Source: Actinomycetes bacterium
GTDB lineage: Bacteria; Actinomycetota; Actinomycetes; Actinomycetales; Dermatophilaceae
Direction: 5' to 3'
Length of the DNA stretch: 46,846 bases
Assembly (NCBI GenBank): GCA_029552065.1
Contig: JAKPEG010000153.1
Span: forward strand, 1 to 46,846
Shown: positions 27,048 to 35,901 of the stretch, piece by piece
Layout: each line of letters starts with the position of its first letter
Position numbering within the stretch: position 1 is the stretch's first letter
Program-made: the position numbers and the translations under genes
The notes under the pieces: generated by a model
What the model was told of the DNA's origin: nothing
Seen by the model: the letters and a program-made list of their open reading frames with translations, nothing else
Database searches by the model: none

Positions 27048-28760
27048 TCACCTCAGCCGGTCGACCCGGCCCTCGTCCCACACCGGGGTCGCCGACTCCA
27101 CCACCCGGCCGTCGGCGCGGAAGACGAGGAAGCGGTCGAACGAGCGGGCGAACCACCGGTCGTGGGTGACCGCGACGACGGTGCCCTCGAAGGCATCGAG
27201 CGCCGCCTCGAGCGCCTCGGCGGAGTCGAGGTCGAGGTTGTCGGTCGGCTCGTCGAGCAGCAGGAGCGTCGCACCGGACAGCTCCAGGAGCAGGATCTGG
27301 AAACGCGCCTGTTGCCCGCCGGAGAGCGAGTCGAAGCTCTGCTCGGCCGCCTTGGCAAGGCCGTAACGGTCGAGGACCTTGGCCGCCTCCTCGCGCCCGC
27401 GCCCGGCACGATGTTCGTCGCCACGATGGAGGATCTCGGCGAGCGTGCGCCCGAGCAGGGCCGGCTGGTGATGGGTCTGGGCGAACCACCCGGGGCGCAC
27501 GCGGGCCCCCAGCCGGGCCGACCCGGTATGCCGCACCGGCTCGGGCCTGGTGTCCCCGACCGGCCGGTGCTCGACGTCGGGGTCGGAGCCACCGCAGGCC
27601 AGCAGACGCAGGAAGTGCGACTTGCCCGAACCGTTGGAACCCAGCACTGCGAGGCGCTCGCCGAACCAGATCTCGGCGTCGAAGGGCTTCATGAGCACGC
27701 CGCCACCGGTCGAGTCGGCTTCTCCTGCAGCGAGTTCCAGTCGCTCGCAGACGATCGCACGCTTGGCGGTGCGCCCACCGGCCAGGCGCATCCGCAGCCG
27801 CTGGGTCACCGGCACCGCCTCGGGCGGGCCGGCCTCGACGAACCGGCGCAGTCTGGTCTCGGCCGCTTGCAGCCTGGCCGCCATGTCCGAGTTGTAGGCC
27901 GCCTTCGTGCGATACATGACGACGAGCGCCTTGAGCTTGGCGTGCTCCTCGTCCCATCGCTTGCGCAGCTCCTCAAGCTTGGAGTTGCGCTCGGCGCGGG
28001 CCGCGGCATACGTCCCGAACGGACCGGGGTGCACCCATAGGGTCGACCCGGCCGCCCCTGGCTCGAGGGTTGCCACGCGGGTCGCGACCCGGGAGAACAG
28101 CTCGCGGTCGTGCGAGACGAAGAGCACCGTCTTGGGCGAGGCGATGAGTGCGTCCTCGAGCCAGCGCTTGCCGGGCACATCGAGGTAGTTGTCGGGTTCG
28201 TCGAGCAGCAACACCTCGTCGGGACCGCGCAGCAGTGCCTCGAGCACGACCCGCTTCTGCTCGCCGCCGGACAGGGTGGCGACCGGTCGCCACCGGCAGC
28301 GCTCAAAGGGGACGCCTAGGGCAGCCACGGTGCAGGTGTCCCACAGTGTCTCGTGGTCGTAGCCTCCGACGTCGCCCCAGTCGACGAGCGCCTGAGCGTA
28401 GGCGAGTTGGTCTCGTTCGGTGTCGTGCTCCATCACGGCGAGCTCGGTGCGATCGATCTCGGCGGCCGCCCGGCGGATCGGCTCGGGCGCCACCGACAAC
28501 AGCAGGTCGCGCACCGTGGAGTCGTCGCGCACCGAGCCGATGAACTGGCGCATCACCCCGAGCCCACCGGAGCGGGTCACCGCTCCCCCGTGAGCGACCA
28601 GATCGCCGCTCACGATGCGGGTGAGGGTCGTCTTGCCCGATCCGTTGGGTCCCACGAGCGCGATGCGCGCCCCCTCGCCCACCCGCAAGCTCACCTCCCG
28701 CAGCAGGGGACGCCCGTCGGGCAGGTCGAAGCTCACCTGGTTGACGTCGACGTGGCCCAC
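27048..28760 (-). CDS. ABC-F family ATP-binding protein
   Basis: The 570-residue protein has two nucleotide-binding domains and no membrane segments. The first has GPNGSGKTT, LSGGEQKRV and LLLDEPDNYLD; the second has GSNGSGKSH, LSGGQQARF and LLLDEPTDNLD. Between them is a charged linker (KLEELRKRWDEEHAKLKAL). ABC-F proteins act on ribosomes, either as translation factors or in antibiotic protection; which applies is unclear. The GTG start at 28760 is inferred from where homology begins (VDVNQVSFDL). It converges with the lipoprotein gene, leaving only 10 nt. Confidence 0.85.
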   Translation of the reverse strand: MGHVDVNQVSFDLPDGRPLLREVSLRVGEGARIALVGPNGSGKTTLTRIVSGDLVAHGGAVTRSGGLGVMRQFIGSVRDDSTVRDLLLSVAPEPIRRAAAEIDRTELAVMEHDTERDQLAYAQALVDWGDVGGYDHETLWDTCTVAALGVPFERCRWRPVATLSGGEQKRVVLEALLRGPDEVLLLDEPDNYLDVPGKRWLEDALIASPKTVLFVSHDRELFSRVATRVATLEPGAAGSTLWVHPGPFGTYAAARAERNSKLEELRKRWDEEHAKLKALVVMYRTKAAYNSDMAARLQAAETRLRRFVEAGPPEAVPVTQRLRMRLAGGRTAKRAIVCERLELAAGEADSTGGGVLMKPFDAEIWFGERLAVLGSNGSGKSHFLRLLACGGSDPDVEHRPVGDTRPEPVRHTGSARLGARVRPGWFAQTHHQPALLGRTLAEILHRGDEHRAGRGREEAAKVLDRYGLAKAAEQSFDSLSGGQQARFQILLLELSGATLLLLDEPTDNLDLDSAEALEAALDAFEGTVVAVTHDRWFARSFDRFLVFRADGRVVESATPVWDEGRVDRLR

Positions 28761-28920
28761 GGTCGGCCAGTCTCCCGTATGCCGCGTGTCGCGGGCATCT
28801 CGATATCCCGCCCCTCGACTAGCATCGCCACTCCATGCCCTCCCCAGCCGACCCCTCGCCCCGCCGCGCCCGCACGCGCCCGGTGGCCGGTGCGGCATAC
28901 CGGCGGGAGCGCAGCCGCGG

Positions 28921-30678
28921 ATGAGCCAGTCGGCCTTCGAGCGGCTCTCCCCCGCCTTCCCCCAACGCGCCCCGTGGGGGACCTCGTCCGCCCTGCGCGC
29001 CTGGCAGCAGGAGGCGCTCACCGCCTACCTGCGCGAGGAGCCGCAGGATTTTCTCGCGGTCGCCACCCCCGGGGCCGGCAAGACGACCTTCGCCCTGCGG
29101 GTGGCCGCCGAGCTGCTCCACCGGAGGGTCGTGCGCCGGGTCACCGTGGTCGCTCCCACCGAGCATCTCAAGGTCCAGTGGGCCGAGGCCGCGCACAAGG
29201 TCGGCATCCAGCTCGACCCCGGCACCGGGCGGCACGGGCGCTCCCGACAGTTCGACGGGGTCGCGGTGACCTATGCCGGGGTGGCCGCCCGCACGACCAT
29301 GCACGAGGCGCTCACCCGTGGGTCGCCCACCCTGGTCATCCTCGACGAGATCCACCACGCCGGCGACGCGCGCAGCTGGGGCGATGCCATCGCGACCGCG
29401 TTCGAGCCGGCGGCCCGGCGGCTCGCGCTCACCGGGACCCCCTTCCGTTCGGACGAGACGCCGATCCCGTTCGTCACCTACGACCCGGGCCCCGGCGGCA
29501 CGCGCGTCTCCCGCGCCGATTACACCTACGGCTATGCCGACGCGCTGCGCGACCACGTCGTGCGGCCAGTGGTGTTCATGAGCTACGGCGGGCCGATGCG
29601 CTGGCGGACCCGCTCCGGCGAGACGCTCGAGGCCGAGCTCGGCGGCGAGCTCACCAAGGACCTCACCGCGCAGGCATGGCGAACAGCCTTGGATCCCAAG
29701 GGAGAGTGGATCCCTGCGGTGCTCGGGGCGGCGGACCGCCGGCTCACCGAGGTCCGTCGGCACCTGCCCAACGCCGGTGGCCTGGTCATCGCGGCCAACC
29801 AGACGATGGCCCGCACCTATGCCCGGATCCTGCACGGGGTGAGCGGGACCGCGCCCACGGTCGTGCTCTCCGACGACGCGGGATCCAGCCGACGGATCGA
29901 GGCCTTCGCCGAGTCCGGCGACGCGGCGGACCGGTGGATGGTGGCCGTGCGCATGGTGTCCGAGGGCGTCGACGTGCCCCGGCTCGCGGTCGGGGTCTAC
30001 GCGACGTCGACCCAGACCCCGCTCTTCTTCGCCCAGGCCGTCGGCCGCTTCGTCCGGGCCCGGCGTCGCGGGGAAATAGCGACGGTCTTCCTGCCCACCG
30101 TGCCGATGCTGCTCGCGCACGCCGCGAGCCTCGAGCGCACCCGGGACCACGTCTTGGGCCGCCGCCCGGCCGGCGAGGACCTCGACGTGTGGGCCGAGAC
30201 CGAGGCGTTGCTCGCCCGAGCCAATGCCGAGCAGGACGGCGCCGACGACCTGCTCGGGCAGTTCGAGGCGCTGGACTCCCAGGCCAGGTTCGACCACGTG
30301 CTCTTCGACAGCAAGCAGTTCGGGATGCACGCCATGCCGACCTCGGCCGACGAGGCGGACTACCTCGGCCTGCCCGGGCTGCTCGAGACCGAACATATCG
30401 AGGCCCTGCTCCAGGAGCGGCAGGAGCGGCAGTTGCGACGGCACGCCCGCGCCGAGCGGCGTGAGCGGGTCGCCCCGGCCGAGAGCCTGCACCGCGCTCT
30501 CGCGGTGCAGCGCAAGCAACTCGGCGGGTTGGTGACCCAGGTGGCCCGGCTGCGCGGCATACCGCACAGCCATGTGCACGCCGAGCTGCGCCGCCAGTGC
30601 GGCGGGCCGCCGGTCGGGCAGGCGACCACCGAGCAGGTGGCGGCCCGGATCGCCCTCGCCCGTCGCTGGCTGGCCTGA
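28921..30678 (+). CDS. DEAD/DEAH-box (SF2) helicase
   Basis: The 585-residue protein has SF2 motifs: ATPGAGKTTFA (Walker A), DEIHHAG (motif II), LTGTPFRSD (motif III) and AVGRFVRARRRG (motif VI). The N-terminal LRAWQQEALTAYL is a Q-motif-like element. The C-terminal 150 residues are charged and helical. It is probably a nucleic-acid helicase or translocase of the actinobacterial group related to type I/III restriction helicases; its role is unknown. It converges with truA with 3 nt between the stop codons. Confidence 0.85.
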   Translation: MSQSAFERLSPAFPQRAPWGTSSALRAWQQEALTAYLREEPQDFLAVATPGAGKTTFALRVAAELLHRRVVRRVTVVAPTEHLKVQWAEAAHKVGIQLDPGTGRHGRSRQFDGVAVTYAGVAARTTMHEALTRGSPTLVILDEIHHAGDARSWGDAIATAFEPAARRLALTGTPFRSDETPIPFVTYDPGPGGTRVSRADYTYGYADALRDHVVRPVVFMSYGGPMRWRTRSGETLEAELGGELTKDLTAQAWRTALDPKGEWIPAVLGAADRRLTEVRRHLPNAGGLVIAANQTMARTYARILHGVSGTAPTVVLSDDAGSSRRIEAFAESGDAADRWMVAVRMVSEGVDVPRLAVGVYATSTQTPLFFAQAVGRFVRARRRGEIATVFLPTVPMLLAHAASLERTRDHVLGRRPAGEDLDVWAETEALLARANAEQDGADDLLGQFEALDSQARFDHVLFDSKQFGMHAMPTSADEADYLGLPGLLETEHIEALLQERQERQLRRHARAERRERVAPAESLHRALAVQRKQLGGLVTQVARLRGIPHSHVHAELRRQCGGPPVGQATTEQVAARIALARRWLA

Positions 30679-30681
30679 GGC

Positions 30682-31542
30682 TCAGTCCCGGCGGGCGCGT
30701 GATTCGATCGCGCGGGCAGCCAGCTCGTCGTCCGGCGGGTAGGTGACCTCCTCCAGGGACAGCCCGTGGGCGGGCATGACCTTGACCTGGCTCACCCGCC
30801 GACCGTCCTGCTGCACCTGGCTCGGCCAGTCGATCTCTTCGCGCCCCAGGCCAACCGGAATGACAGCGCCGACCAGGGCACGCACCATCGAATGGCAGAA
30901 GGCGTCGGCAATCACGGTCGCCTCGACCACGTGGTCGGCGGCGCGCCGCCACTCGTAGCGCAGCAGGGTGCGGGTGGTGGTGGCGCCCTCGCGCCGCCGA
31001 CAGAAGGCCGCGAAGTCCCGCAGTCCGAGCAGCCGTCCACTCGCCTCGCTCATCGCGGCCACGTCCAGGACCCCGCCTAGCGCGACGGTGTCGTTGCGCC
31101 GCAAGGGATCTCGCGTGGCACTCTCGTCGGCGATCCGATAGAGATAGCGTCGCGAGGTCGCCGAGAACCGGGCGTCGAAACCGGCGGGCGCGCGGCATAC
31201 CCGATGAACGACGAGGTCCCGAGGCAGCACGCCACGCAGCCGAGCGAGCATCGCCTCCTCTGGTGCACGCTCGGCGCGCCCGACCAACCCGAGGTATGCC
31301 GCCTCCACGACATCCGCGTGCGCCACCTGACCACGGGCGTGCACTCCCGCGTCGGTGCGACCGGCCACGGTGAGCCGGACCGGCTCGCCAGCGCGCAGGA
31401 TCGTCGTGAGCGCGCCGGACAACTCGCCCTCGACGGTGCGACGCCCCGGTTGGACCGCCCACCCGGAGAAGTCCGTGCCGTCGTAGCCGAGGTCCAGCCG
31501 CAGCCGCAGTGCGGTCTCGTCGGTCCCGTCGGTCTCGGTCAC
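30682..31542 (-). CDS. truA: tRNA pseudouridine synthase A
   Basis: The 286-residue protein contains the catalytic Asp64 in VAGRTDAGVHARGQ and the family patterns LDLGYDGTDFSGWAVQ, FDARFSATSRRYLYRI and FCHSMVRALVGAVIPVG. It makes pseudouridine at positions 38-40 of tRNA anticodon arms. The start is a GTG (31542). A four-codon reading frame, ATG ATG CTC GGG TGA (31553-31539), overlaps this start and may couple translation. It is not beside rplQ here, where it often lies; it is about 4.4 kb away. Confidence 0.93.
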   Translation of the reverse strand: MTETDGTDETALRLRLDLGYDGTDFSGWAVQPGRRTVEGELSGALTTILRAGEPVRLTVAGRTDAGVHARGQVAHADVVEAAYLGLVGRAERAPEEAMLARLRGVLPRDLVVHRVCRAPAGFDARFSATSRRYLYRIADESATRDPLRRNDTVALGGVLDVAAMSEASGRLLGLRDFAAFCRRREGATTTRTLLRYEWRRAADHVVEATVIADAFCHSMVRALVGAVIPVGLGREEIDWPSQVQQDGRRVSQVKVMPAHGLSLEEVTYPPDDELAARAIESRARRD

Positions 31543-31590
31543 CCGAGCATCATCCCGTATGCCGGTCCGGCGCCCGGCGCCCGGCGCGCG

Positions 31591-31603
31591 TAGCGTGACC
31601 CCC
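31591..31603 (+). promoter_or_regulatory. Leaderless -10 element of the PEP/pyruvate-binding gene
   Basis: TAGCGT (31591-31596) is followed by 7 nt and the ATG at 31604; no ribosome binding site is present. Confidence 0.5.
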
Positions 31604-33364
31604 ATGGTCTCGTGGACCCTCGCGCTCGACGACCCCGACCTCAACCTGGCCACCGGCGGCGGGAAGGCCGTCAACCTCGGCCGCCTCGCCCGGGCAGGCT
31701 TCGCGGTGCCGGCGGGCTTCGTCGTGACCACCGACGGCTACCGATCCGTCGTTGCCGTCGCAGGCCTCGACGCCGTCATCGCCGCAGCGCTGGCCGACCT
31801 CGGCACCGACCCCACCCCCGCCGCCGCGGAGCGCGCCTCCGCAGCGATCCGTGCGGCCTTCGCCGCCGCCCCGGTGCCCGATCCGCTCGCGGAGGCCGTG
31901 CGCGCGGCATACCGCACGCTGGGGGCGACCTCGGCCCCCGAGCAGGGCGACATCGCGGTCGCAGTCCGTTCGTCGGCGACCGCCGAGGACCTGTCCGACC
32001 TGTCCTTCGCCGGCCAACAGGACACCTTCCTCGGTGTCACCGGGGCCGACGCCGTGCTCGACGCCGTCGTGCGCTGCTGGTCGAGTCTGTGGACCGCGCG
32101 GGCCATCGTCTACCGGCAACGCAATGGCGTCCCCGACGACGCGGTGGCTCTCGCGGTCGTCGTCCAGCAACTCGTGCCGGCCGAGGTCTCCGGCGTGCTC
32201 TTCACCGCCAATCCGCTCACCGGACGGCGCGGCGAGACCACGATCGACGCGACCTTCGGGCTCGGTGAGGCGCTCGTGTCCGGGCAGGTCGAACCCGACC
32301 ATTACGTCCTCGACGGCGCGACCGGCCAGGTCCGCGACGTCCGTGTCGGCAGCAAGGGCGGCCGGCCCGAGCAGGCGCTCGGCGAGCGGCAGCTCTTTGC
32401 GCTCAACGCACTGGGCCGCCGGATCGAGGCCGAGTATGCCGCACCGCAGGACATCGAATGGGCTTGGCACGCAGGGAGATTGCACGTCCTGCAGTCCCGG
32501 GCGATCACCACCTTGCATCCGCTGCCGGAGGGCGCGCCCACCGACTCGATGTGGCTGTCCTTCGGCACCCTCCAGGGGATGCTCGACCCGATCACCCCGC
32601 TCGGGCGCGATGCCATCCGATGCGTCGCCGCCGGGGCCGGACGGCTGTTCGGCCACGAGACCGACCCCCTGGCGCTCCCCTACGTGGGGGAGGCCGCTGA
32701 GCGGCTGTGGATTCGCACCGACGTGGCCCTGCGCAACCCGCTCGGCCGAAGGGTGCTCCCGGCCTTCCTGTCCGTCGCCGATCCGAGCGCGAGATCCGTC
32801 TTCGCCGGCCTGGCCGCCGAGGGCCTGCTCCCTCCCGCCCCGCGGCGGGTGCTGCGCCGCACGCTCCCGGGACTCGCGCGCCTCCTGCGCACCGTCGCCC
32901 CACGGTTGCGCAAGGCAGCGCGCGATCCCGACCGAGTCCGGGACGACTTCGACGCGGCCATCGCGGCCTACCTCGCCGACACGAGAGCGATCGTCGAGGA
33001 GACGGCAGCCGTGGCCGACCCCTTCGTCCGAGCCGCCGCCCGGGGCCAGGCGATGCGCGACTGCCTCGGGCGGGCCTTCCCCACGGTCCTGCCCTTCGGT
33101 GCCGCGGTCGTGCCACTGCCGGTTCTCGCCCTGCGCTGGATCTCGACGGCGACTGCAGCGCCCGGCGAGGCCGGTGACGGCTTCACGCCCCTCGCGCTCG
33201 AACTCACCCGTTCCCTGCCCCGCAACGTCACTACCGAGATGGACCTGGCGCTGTGGGAGGTCGCGGCCACGGCCGCCGCCGACCCCGCCTCGCGGGCCGC
33301 GCTCGCCGGGACACCCGGGCCGAAGCCCGCCCGCGAGCCGGACCTTGATCTCTCCGACCGCTGA
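31604..33364 (+). CDS. PEP synthase/rifampicin phosphotransferase-like protein, N-terminal half
   Basis: The 586-residue protein matches the ATP-grasp part of PEP synthase-like enzymes: GGGKAVNLGRLARAGFAVPA, AVRSSATAEDLSDLSFAGQQ, TANPLTGRRGE, ATFGLGEALVSGQVEPDHYV and DIEWAWHAGRLHVLQSRA. It ends after the next segment (NVTTEMDLALWEV) and lacks the swivelling domain with the phosphorylated His. That missing part is encoded by the gene at 34701, after an intervening transporter gene. The two halves together (924 residues) equal one full-length enzyme. The pair may work as two subunits; the phosphate acceptor is unknown. Confidence 0.8.
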   Translation: MVSWTLALDDPDLNLATGGGKAVNLGRLARAGFAVPAGFVVTTDGYRSVVAVAGLDAVIAAALADLGTDPTPAAAERASAAIRAAFAAAPVPDPLAEAVRAAYRTLGATSAPEQGDIAVAVRSSATAEDLSDLSFAGQQDTFLGVTGADAVLDAVVRCWSSLWTARAIVYRQRNGVPDDAVALAVVVQQLVPAEVSGVLFTANPLTGRRGETTIDATFGLGEALVSGQVEPDHYVLDGATGQVRDVRVGSKGGRPEQALGERQLFALNALGRRIEAEYAAPQDIEWAWHAGRLHVLQSRAITTLHPLPEGAPTDSMWLSFGTLQGMLDPITPLGRDAIRCVAAGAGRLFGHETDPLALPYVGEAAERLWIRTDVALRNPLGRRVLPAFLSVADPSARSVFAGLAAEGLLPPAPRRVLRRTLPGLARLLRTVAPRLRKAARDPDRVRDDFDAAIAAYLADTRAIVEETAAVADPFVRAAARGQAMRDCLGRAFPTVLPFGAAVVPLPVLALRWISTATAAPGEAGDGFTPLALELTRSLPRNVTTEMDLALWEVAATAAADPASRAALAGTPGPKPAREPDLDLSDR

Positions 33365-33417
33365 GCGCACCGCCGAACCGCAACGCATGCACCGCGCGTT
33401 TGGGCGCCGAACTGCCC

Positions 33418-33430
33418 TAAATTGGGAATC
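33418..33430 (+). promoter_or_regulatory. Leaderless -10 element of the AI-2E transporter gene
   Basis: TAAATT (33418-33423) stands 7 nt before the ATG at 33431. It shows that the inserted gene can be transcribed independently. Confidence 0.45.
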
Positions 33431-34660
33431 ATGCAAGGGAACGCACCGATACCCGGAGCGACCGAATCGTCCGTTCGATTGTTGGAACGGCCGTTCTGGC
33501 GACGGACCTGGATCGTCGTCTGGGTCATCGCTATCGCGCTCACCGTCGTCTTTGTCTTCTACAACGGCGGTGGCGTCATCTACTACATCGTCATGGCGTG
33601 GTTCGCCGCCCTCGCGATGGAGCCAGCCGTCGGCAAGCTCTCCACCCGCATGCCGCGGTCGAGAGCCACCGGGCTGGTCATGCTGCTGGCCGGGCTCTTC
33701 ACGGTGGTCTTCGTCGCGTTGTTCGGCAATCTCCTGGTGAGCCAGCTCGTCCAGCTCATCGCCAGCATTCCGGACACGGCGGCGCGGGCACTGGACTGGA
33801 TCAACGCGCGGACCAGCTCCTCCTACACCTACACCACGCTGCTGGGCAGCCTCGGCATCGGGGCGGACGATCTCGCCGGGTATGCGCAAGTCGTCGGCGC
33901 CGGCGTCGTCAGCATGGTCGCCAGCATGCTCTCCAGTGTGTTCGGCGCGTTCATCCTCGTCTTCTTCGTCTACTACATCTCGGCGAGTATGCCGCGGCTG
34001 CGCGAATGGCTCGGCCAGCGCATCACGCCGACGGCTCAGGTGCCCTTCCTCACCGCGTGGGATCTCACCCAGGTCAAGGTCGGTGGCTACATCGCCGCGC
34101 GGATCGTGTTGGCCTCGCTCAACGCTGGGTGCTCCGCGGTCGTCTTCGCCGTGGTTGGCCTGCCCTACTGGCTGCCCTTGGCGCTATGGACCGGCATCGT
34201 CGCCCAGTTCATCCCCAACGTCGGCACCTATATCTCGATCATCCTGCCGGTGTTGGTCGGGCTCACCTCGTCCGACCCGAAGATCGGCCTCTACGTCCTC
34301 GCCTGGTCGGTCATCTACCAGCAGATCGAGAACATCTTCGTCGAGCCGCGGATCTCCGCACGCGCGGTCAACCTGCACCCGGCGGTCTCCTTCGCCTCGG
34401 CGCTGCTGGGCTCGCAACTGTTCGGCATCTCCGGGGCGCTCCTGGGAGTGCCGGTGGCCGCGACCGTGATGGCCCTGGTCGAGATCTACAAGAAGCGCTA
34501 CCCGCTCACCGTCGAGACCGAGGCCACCGTGAGGGCACTGGTCAAGAACGAGGGGACGACCGCCACAGACATCCAGGAGGCCTCAGAGGCGAACGAAGAT
34601 GTGGTCGGTGTGGCGGGTGCGACGAAGCCCTCGGGCACGGCCACGGCCGCTGACGCCTGA
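33431..34660 (+). CDS. AI-2E family transporter (TqsA/PerM-like)
   Basis: The 409-residue protein has about eight hydrophobic segments, the paired first helices (VVWVIAIALTVVFVF and VIYYIVMAWFAALAM) and the conserved C-terminal stretch of the family: PYWLPLALWTGIVAQFIPNVG, EPRISARAVNLHP and FGISGALLGVPVAATVMAL. Members export small molecules or act as Na+/H+ antiporters. The soluble C-terminal tail of about 60 residues is acidic. It lies exactly between the two halves of the PEP synthase-like enzyme, on the same strand, and is somewhat less GC-rich than its neighbours to my eye. Confidence 0.85.
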   Translation: MQGNAPIPGATESSVRLLERPFWRRTWIVVWVIAIALTVVFVFYNGGGVIYYIVMAWFAALAMEPAVGKLSTRMPRSRATGLVMLLAGLFTVVFVALFGNLLVSQLVQLIASIPDTAARALDWINARTSSSYTYTTLLGSLGIGADDLAGYAQVVGAGVVSMVASMLSSVFGAFILVFFVYYISASMPRLREWLGQRITPTAQVPFLTAWDLTQVKVGGYIAARIVLASLNAGCSAVVFAVVGLPYWLPLALWTGIVAQFIPNVGTYISIILPVLVGLTSSDPKIGLYVLAWSVIYQQIENIFVEPRISARAVNLHPAVSFASALLGSQLFGISGALLGVPVAATVMALVEIYKKRYPLTVETEATVRALVKNEGTTATDIQEASEANEDVVGVAGATKPSGTATAADA

Positions 34661-34688
34661 GCGAGGCACCCAACTCGGCTGCGGCCGG

Positions 34689-34700
34689 TAGCGTCAGACC
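34689..34700 (+). promoter_or_regulatory. Leaderless -10 element of the PEP-utilising C-terminal half
   Basis: TAGCGT (34689-34694) stands 6 nt before the ATG at 34701. The same hexamer serves the N-terminal half, so both halves may be expressed in parallel. Confidence 0.5.
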
Positions 34701-35717
34701 ATGGCCGACACCACCGACGACGGCATACCTGCCCCCGCACCTGGTCCGCACCGCCCGCTCCCGCCCGTGCTGGCCGGGGCGCTCGGGGACTTCCTCACGG
34801 CCTACGGCATGCGCGGCGTCGGCGAGATCGACCTCGGCCGGACACGCTGGCGGGAGGACCCGACCGACCTGCTGGCCACCCTCGCCCGCTACCTCGAGAT
34901 CCCCGCGGACCAGACGCCTCCGGTGAACTTCCGCCGAGGCGAACAGCGCGCGGCCCAAGCCCTCGACGAGTTGACGGCGCGGCTGGGCACCGGACCGCGC
35001 GGTCGGATGCAGCGGCGGGTTGCACGCTGGGCCGCCAGTCGCGTCCGGGCGCTGGCCGGAGGCCGCGAGGCCCCGAAGTTCACGATCATCCAGGCCATGG
35101 GAATCCTGCGCCCCGCCCTGCTCGCCACCGGCGCGGACCTCGTGGCGGCCGGCATCTTGGATCGCCCCGAGGACGTCTTCCTGCTGCGCCTGCAGGAACT
35201 GCTCGACCTGCCCCGGCTCGCCGCCGATTCCGCCGGTCGCGAGCTCCTGCGCGAACGGGTGGGCGAACGAGCGGCTACCCGTGCCTCCGAGGCCCGACGC
35301 ACCCGGGTGCCGCGGGTGCTCTGCGGGGACGGACGGGTCTTCTACGAGGGCCTGGGCGGGACGGCCGAGCCAGACGACGAGGGCGTGATCACCGGCTCCC
35401 CCGTGTCGCCGGGCCGGGTCGAGGGCCTGGTGCGGGTGGTGCTGGATCCCGCGACGGCCGAGCTGCAGCACGGGGAGATCCTCGTCTGCCCTGGCACCGA
35501 TCCTGCCTGGACGCCGTTGTTCCTCTCGGCCGGCGGACTGGTCACCGAGGTGGGCGGGATGATGACGCACGGCTCGGTGGTCGCGCGCGAATACGGCATA
35601 CCGGCGGTCGTCGGGGTGCACGAGGCGACCACCCGACTGCGCACCGGTCAACGGATCCGCCTGGACGGCGGCGCTGGCACGATCGTCACCCTCGCCGAGC
35701 CGGCTCCGACGCAGTGA
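34701..35717 (+). CDS. PEP-utilising enzyme, C-terminal half with phosphohistidine domain
   Basis: The 338-residue protein begins where the half-enzyme at 31604 stops: ALGDFLTAYGMRGVGEIDLG and RWREDP continue the central domain, IQAMGILRPALL and ILDRPEDVFLLRLQEL follow, and the C-terminal swivelling domain contains GSPVSPGRVEG and the active His in VGGMMTHGSVVAREYGIPAV. In full-length enzymes this His carries phosphate from ATP to the acceptor. It cannot work without an ATP-grasp partner, so it presumably associates with the other half. The first 15 residues (ending GPH) do not align and may be new sequence added after the split. Confidence 0.8.
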   Translation: MADTTDDGIPAPAPGPHRPLPPVLAGALGDFLTAYGMRGVGEIDLGRTRWREDPTDLLATLARYLEIPADQTPPVNFRRGEQRAAQALDELTARLGTGPRGRMQRRVARWAASRVRALAGGREAPKFTIIQAMGILRPALLATGADLVAAGILDRPEDVFLLRLQELLDLPRLAADSAGRELLRERVGERAATRASEARRTRVPRVLCGDGRVFYEGLGGTAEPDDEGVITGSPVSPGRVEGLVRVVLDPATAELQHGEILVCPGTDPAWTPLFLSAGGLVTEVGGMMTHGSVVAREYGIPAVVGVHEATTRLRTGQRIRLDGGAGTIVTLAEPAPTQ

Positions 35718-35821
35718 GGCCGGTCGTGCTCAGACCACTGCCGGTGGCGTGACCGCTGCGCCCAGGACGAGCGGACCGGTCGGACCCGGATTCCAGGCGA
35801 CCTCCCATCGGAAACCGACAG

Positions 35822-35860
35822 CGAGAGGCCCCCGCTCCGATGAGGAGCGGGGGCCTCTCG
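35822..35860. terminator. Strong bidirectional terminator between the PEP half-gene and rplQ
   Basis: The 17-nt arms at 35822-35838 and 35844-35860 pair perfectly around a 5-nt loop (GATGA); the core is AGGCCCCCGCTCC/GGAGCGGGGGCCT. It separates two convergent transcripts: the plus-strand half-enzyme gene and the end of the alpha ribosomal operon. Confidence 0.85.
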
Positions 35861-35901
35861 TCGCGGATGCCGGTCACCCGGCAAACGACGAGGTGTCGAG
35901 A

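Noticed and set aside
31550..33889. A 779-codon minus-strand open frame opposite the PEP/pyruvate-binding gene
   Set aside because: Its Gly/Arg-rich, low-hydrophobic composition has no domain pattern and mirrors the third-codon GC bias of the real gene on the other strand.
33365..34700. Target-site duplications flanking the AI-2E gene
   Set aside because: I compared the two junctions by eye and found no convincing direct repeat, so there is no evidence for a transposition event as the cause of the split.
35822..35860. Possible transposon end or attachment site
   Set aside because: A perfect 17-bp stem with a 5-nt loop between convergent genes is best explained as a terminator; no transposase or integrase is near.
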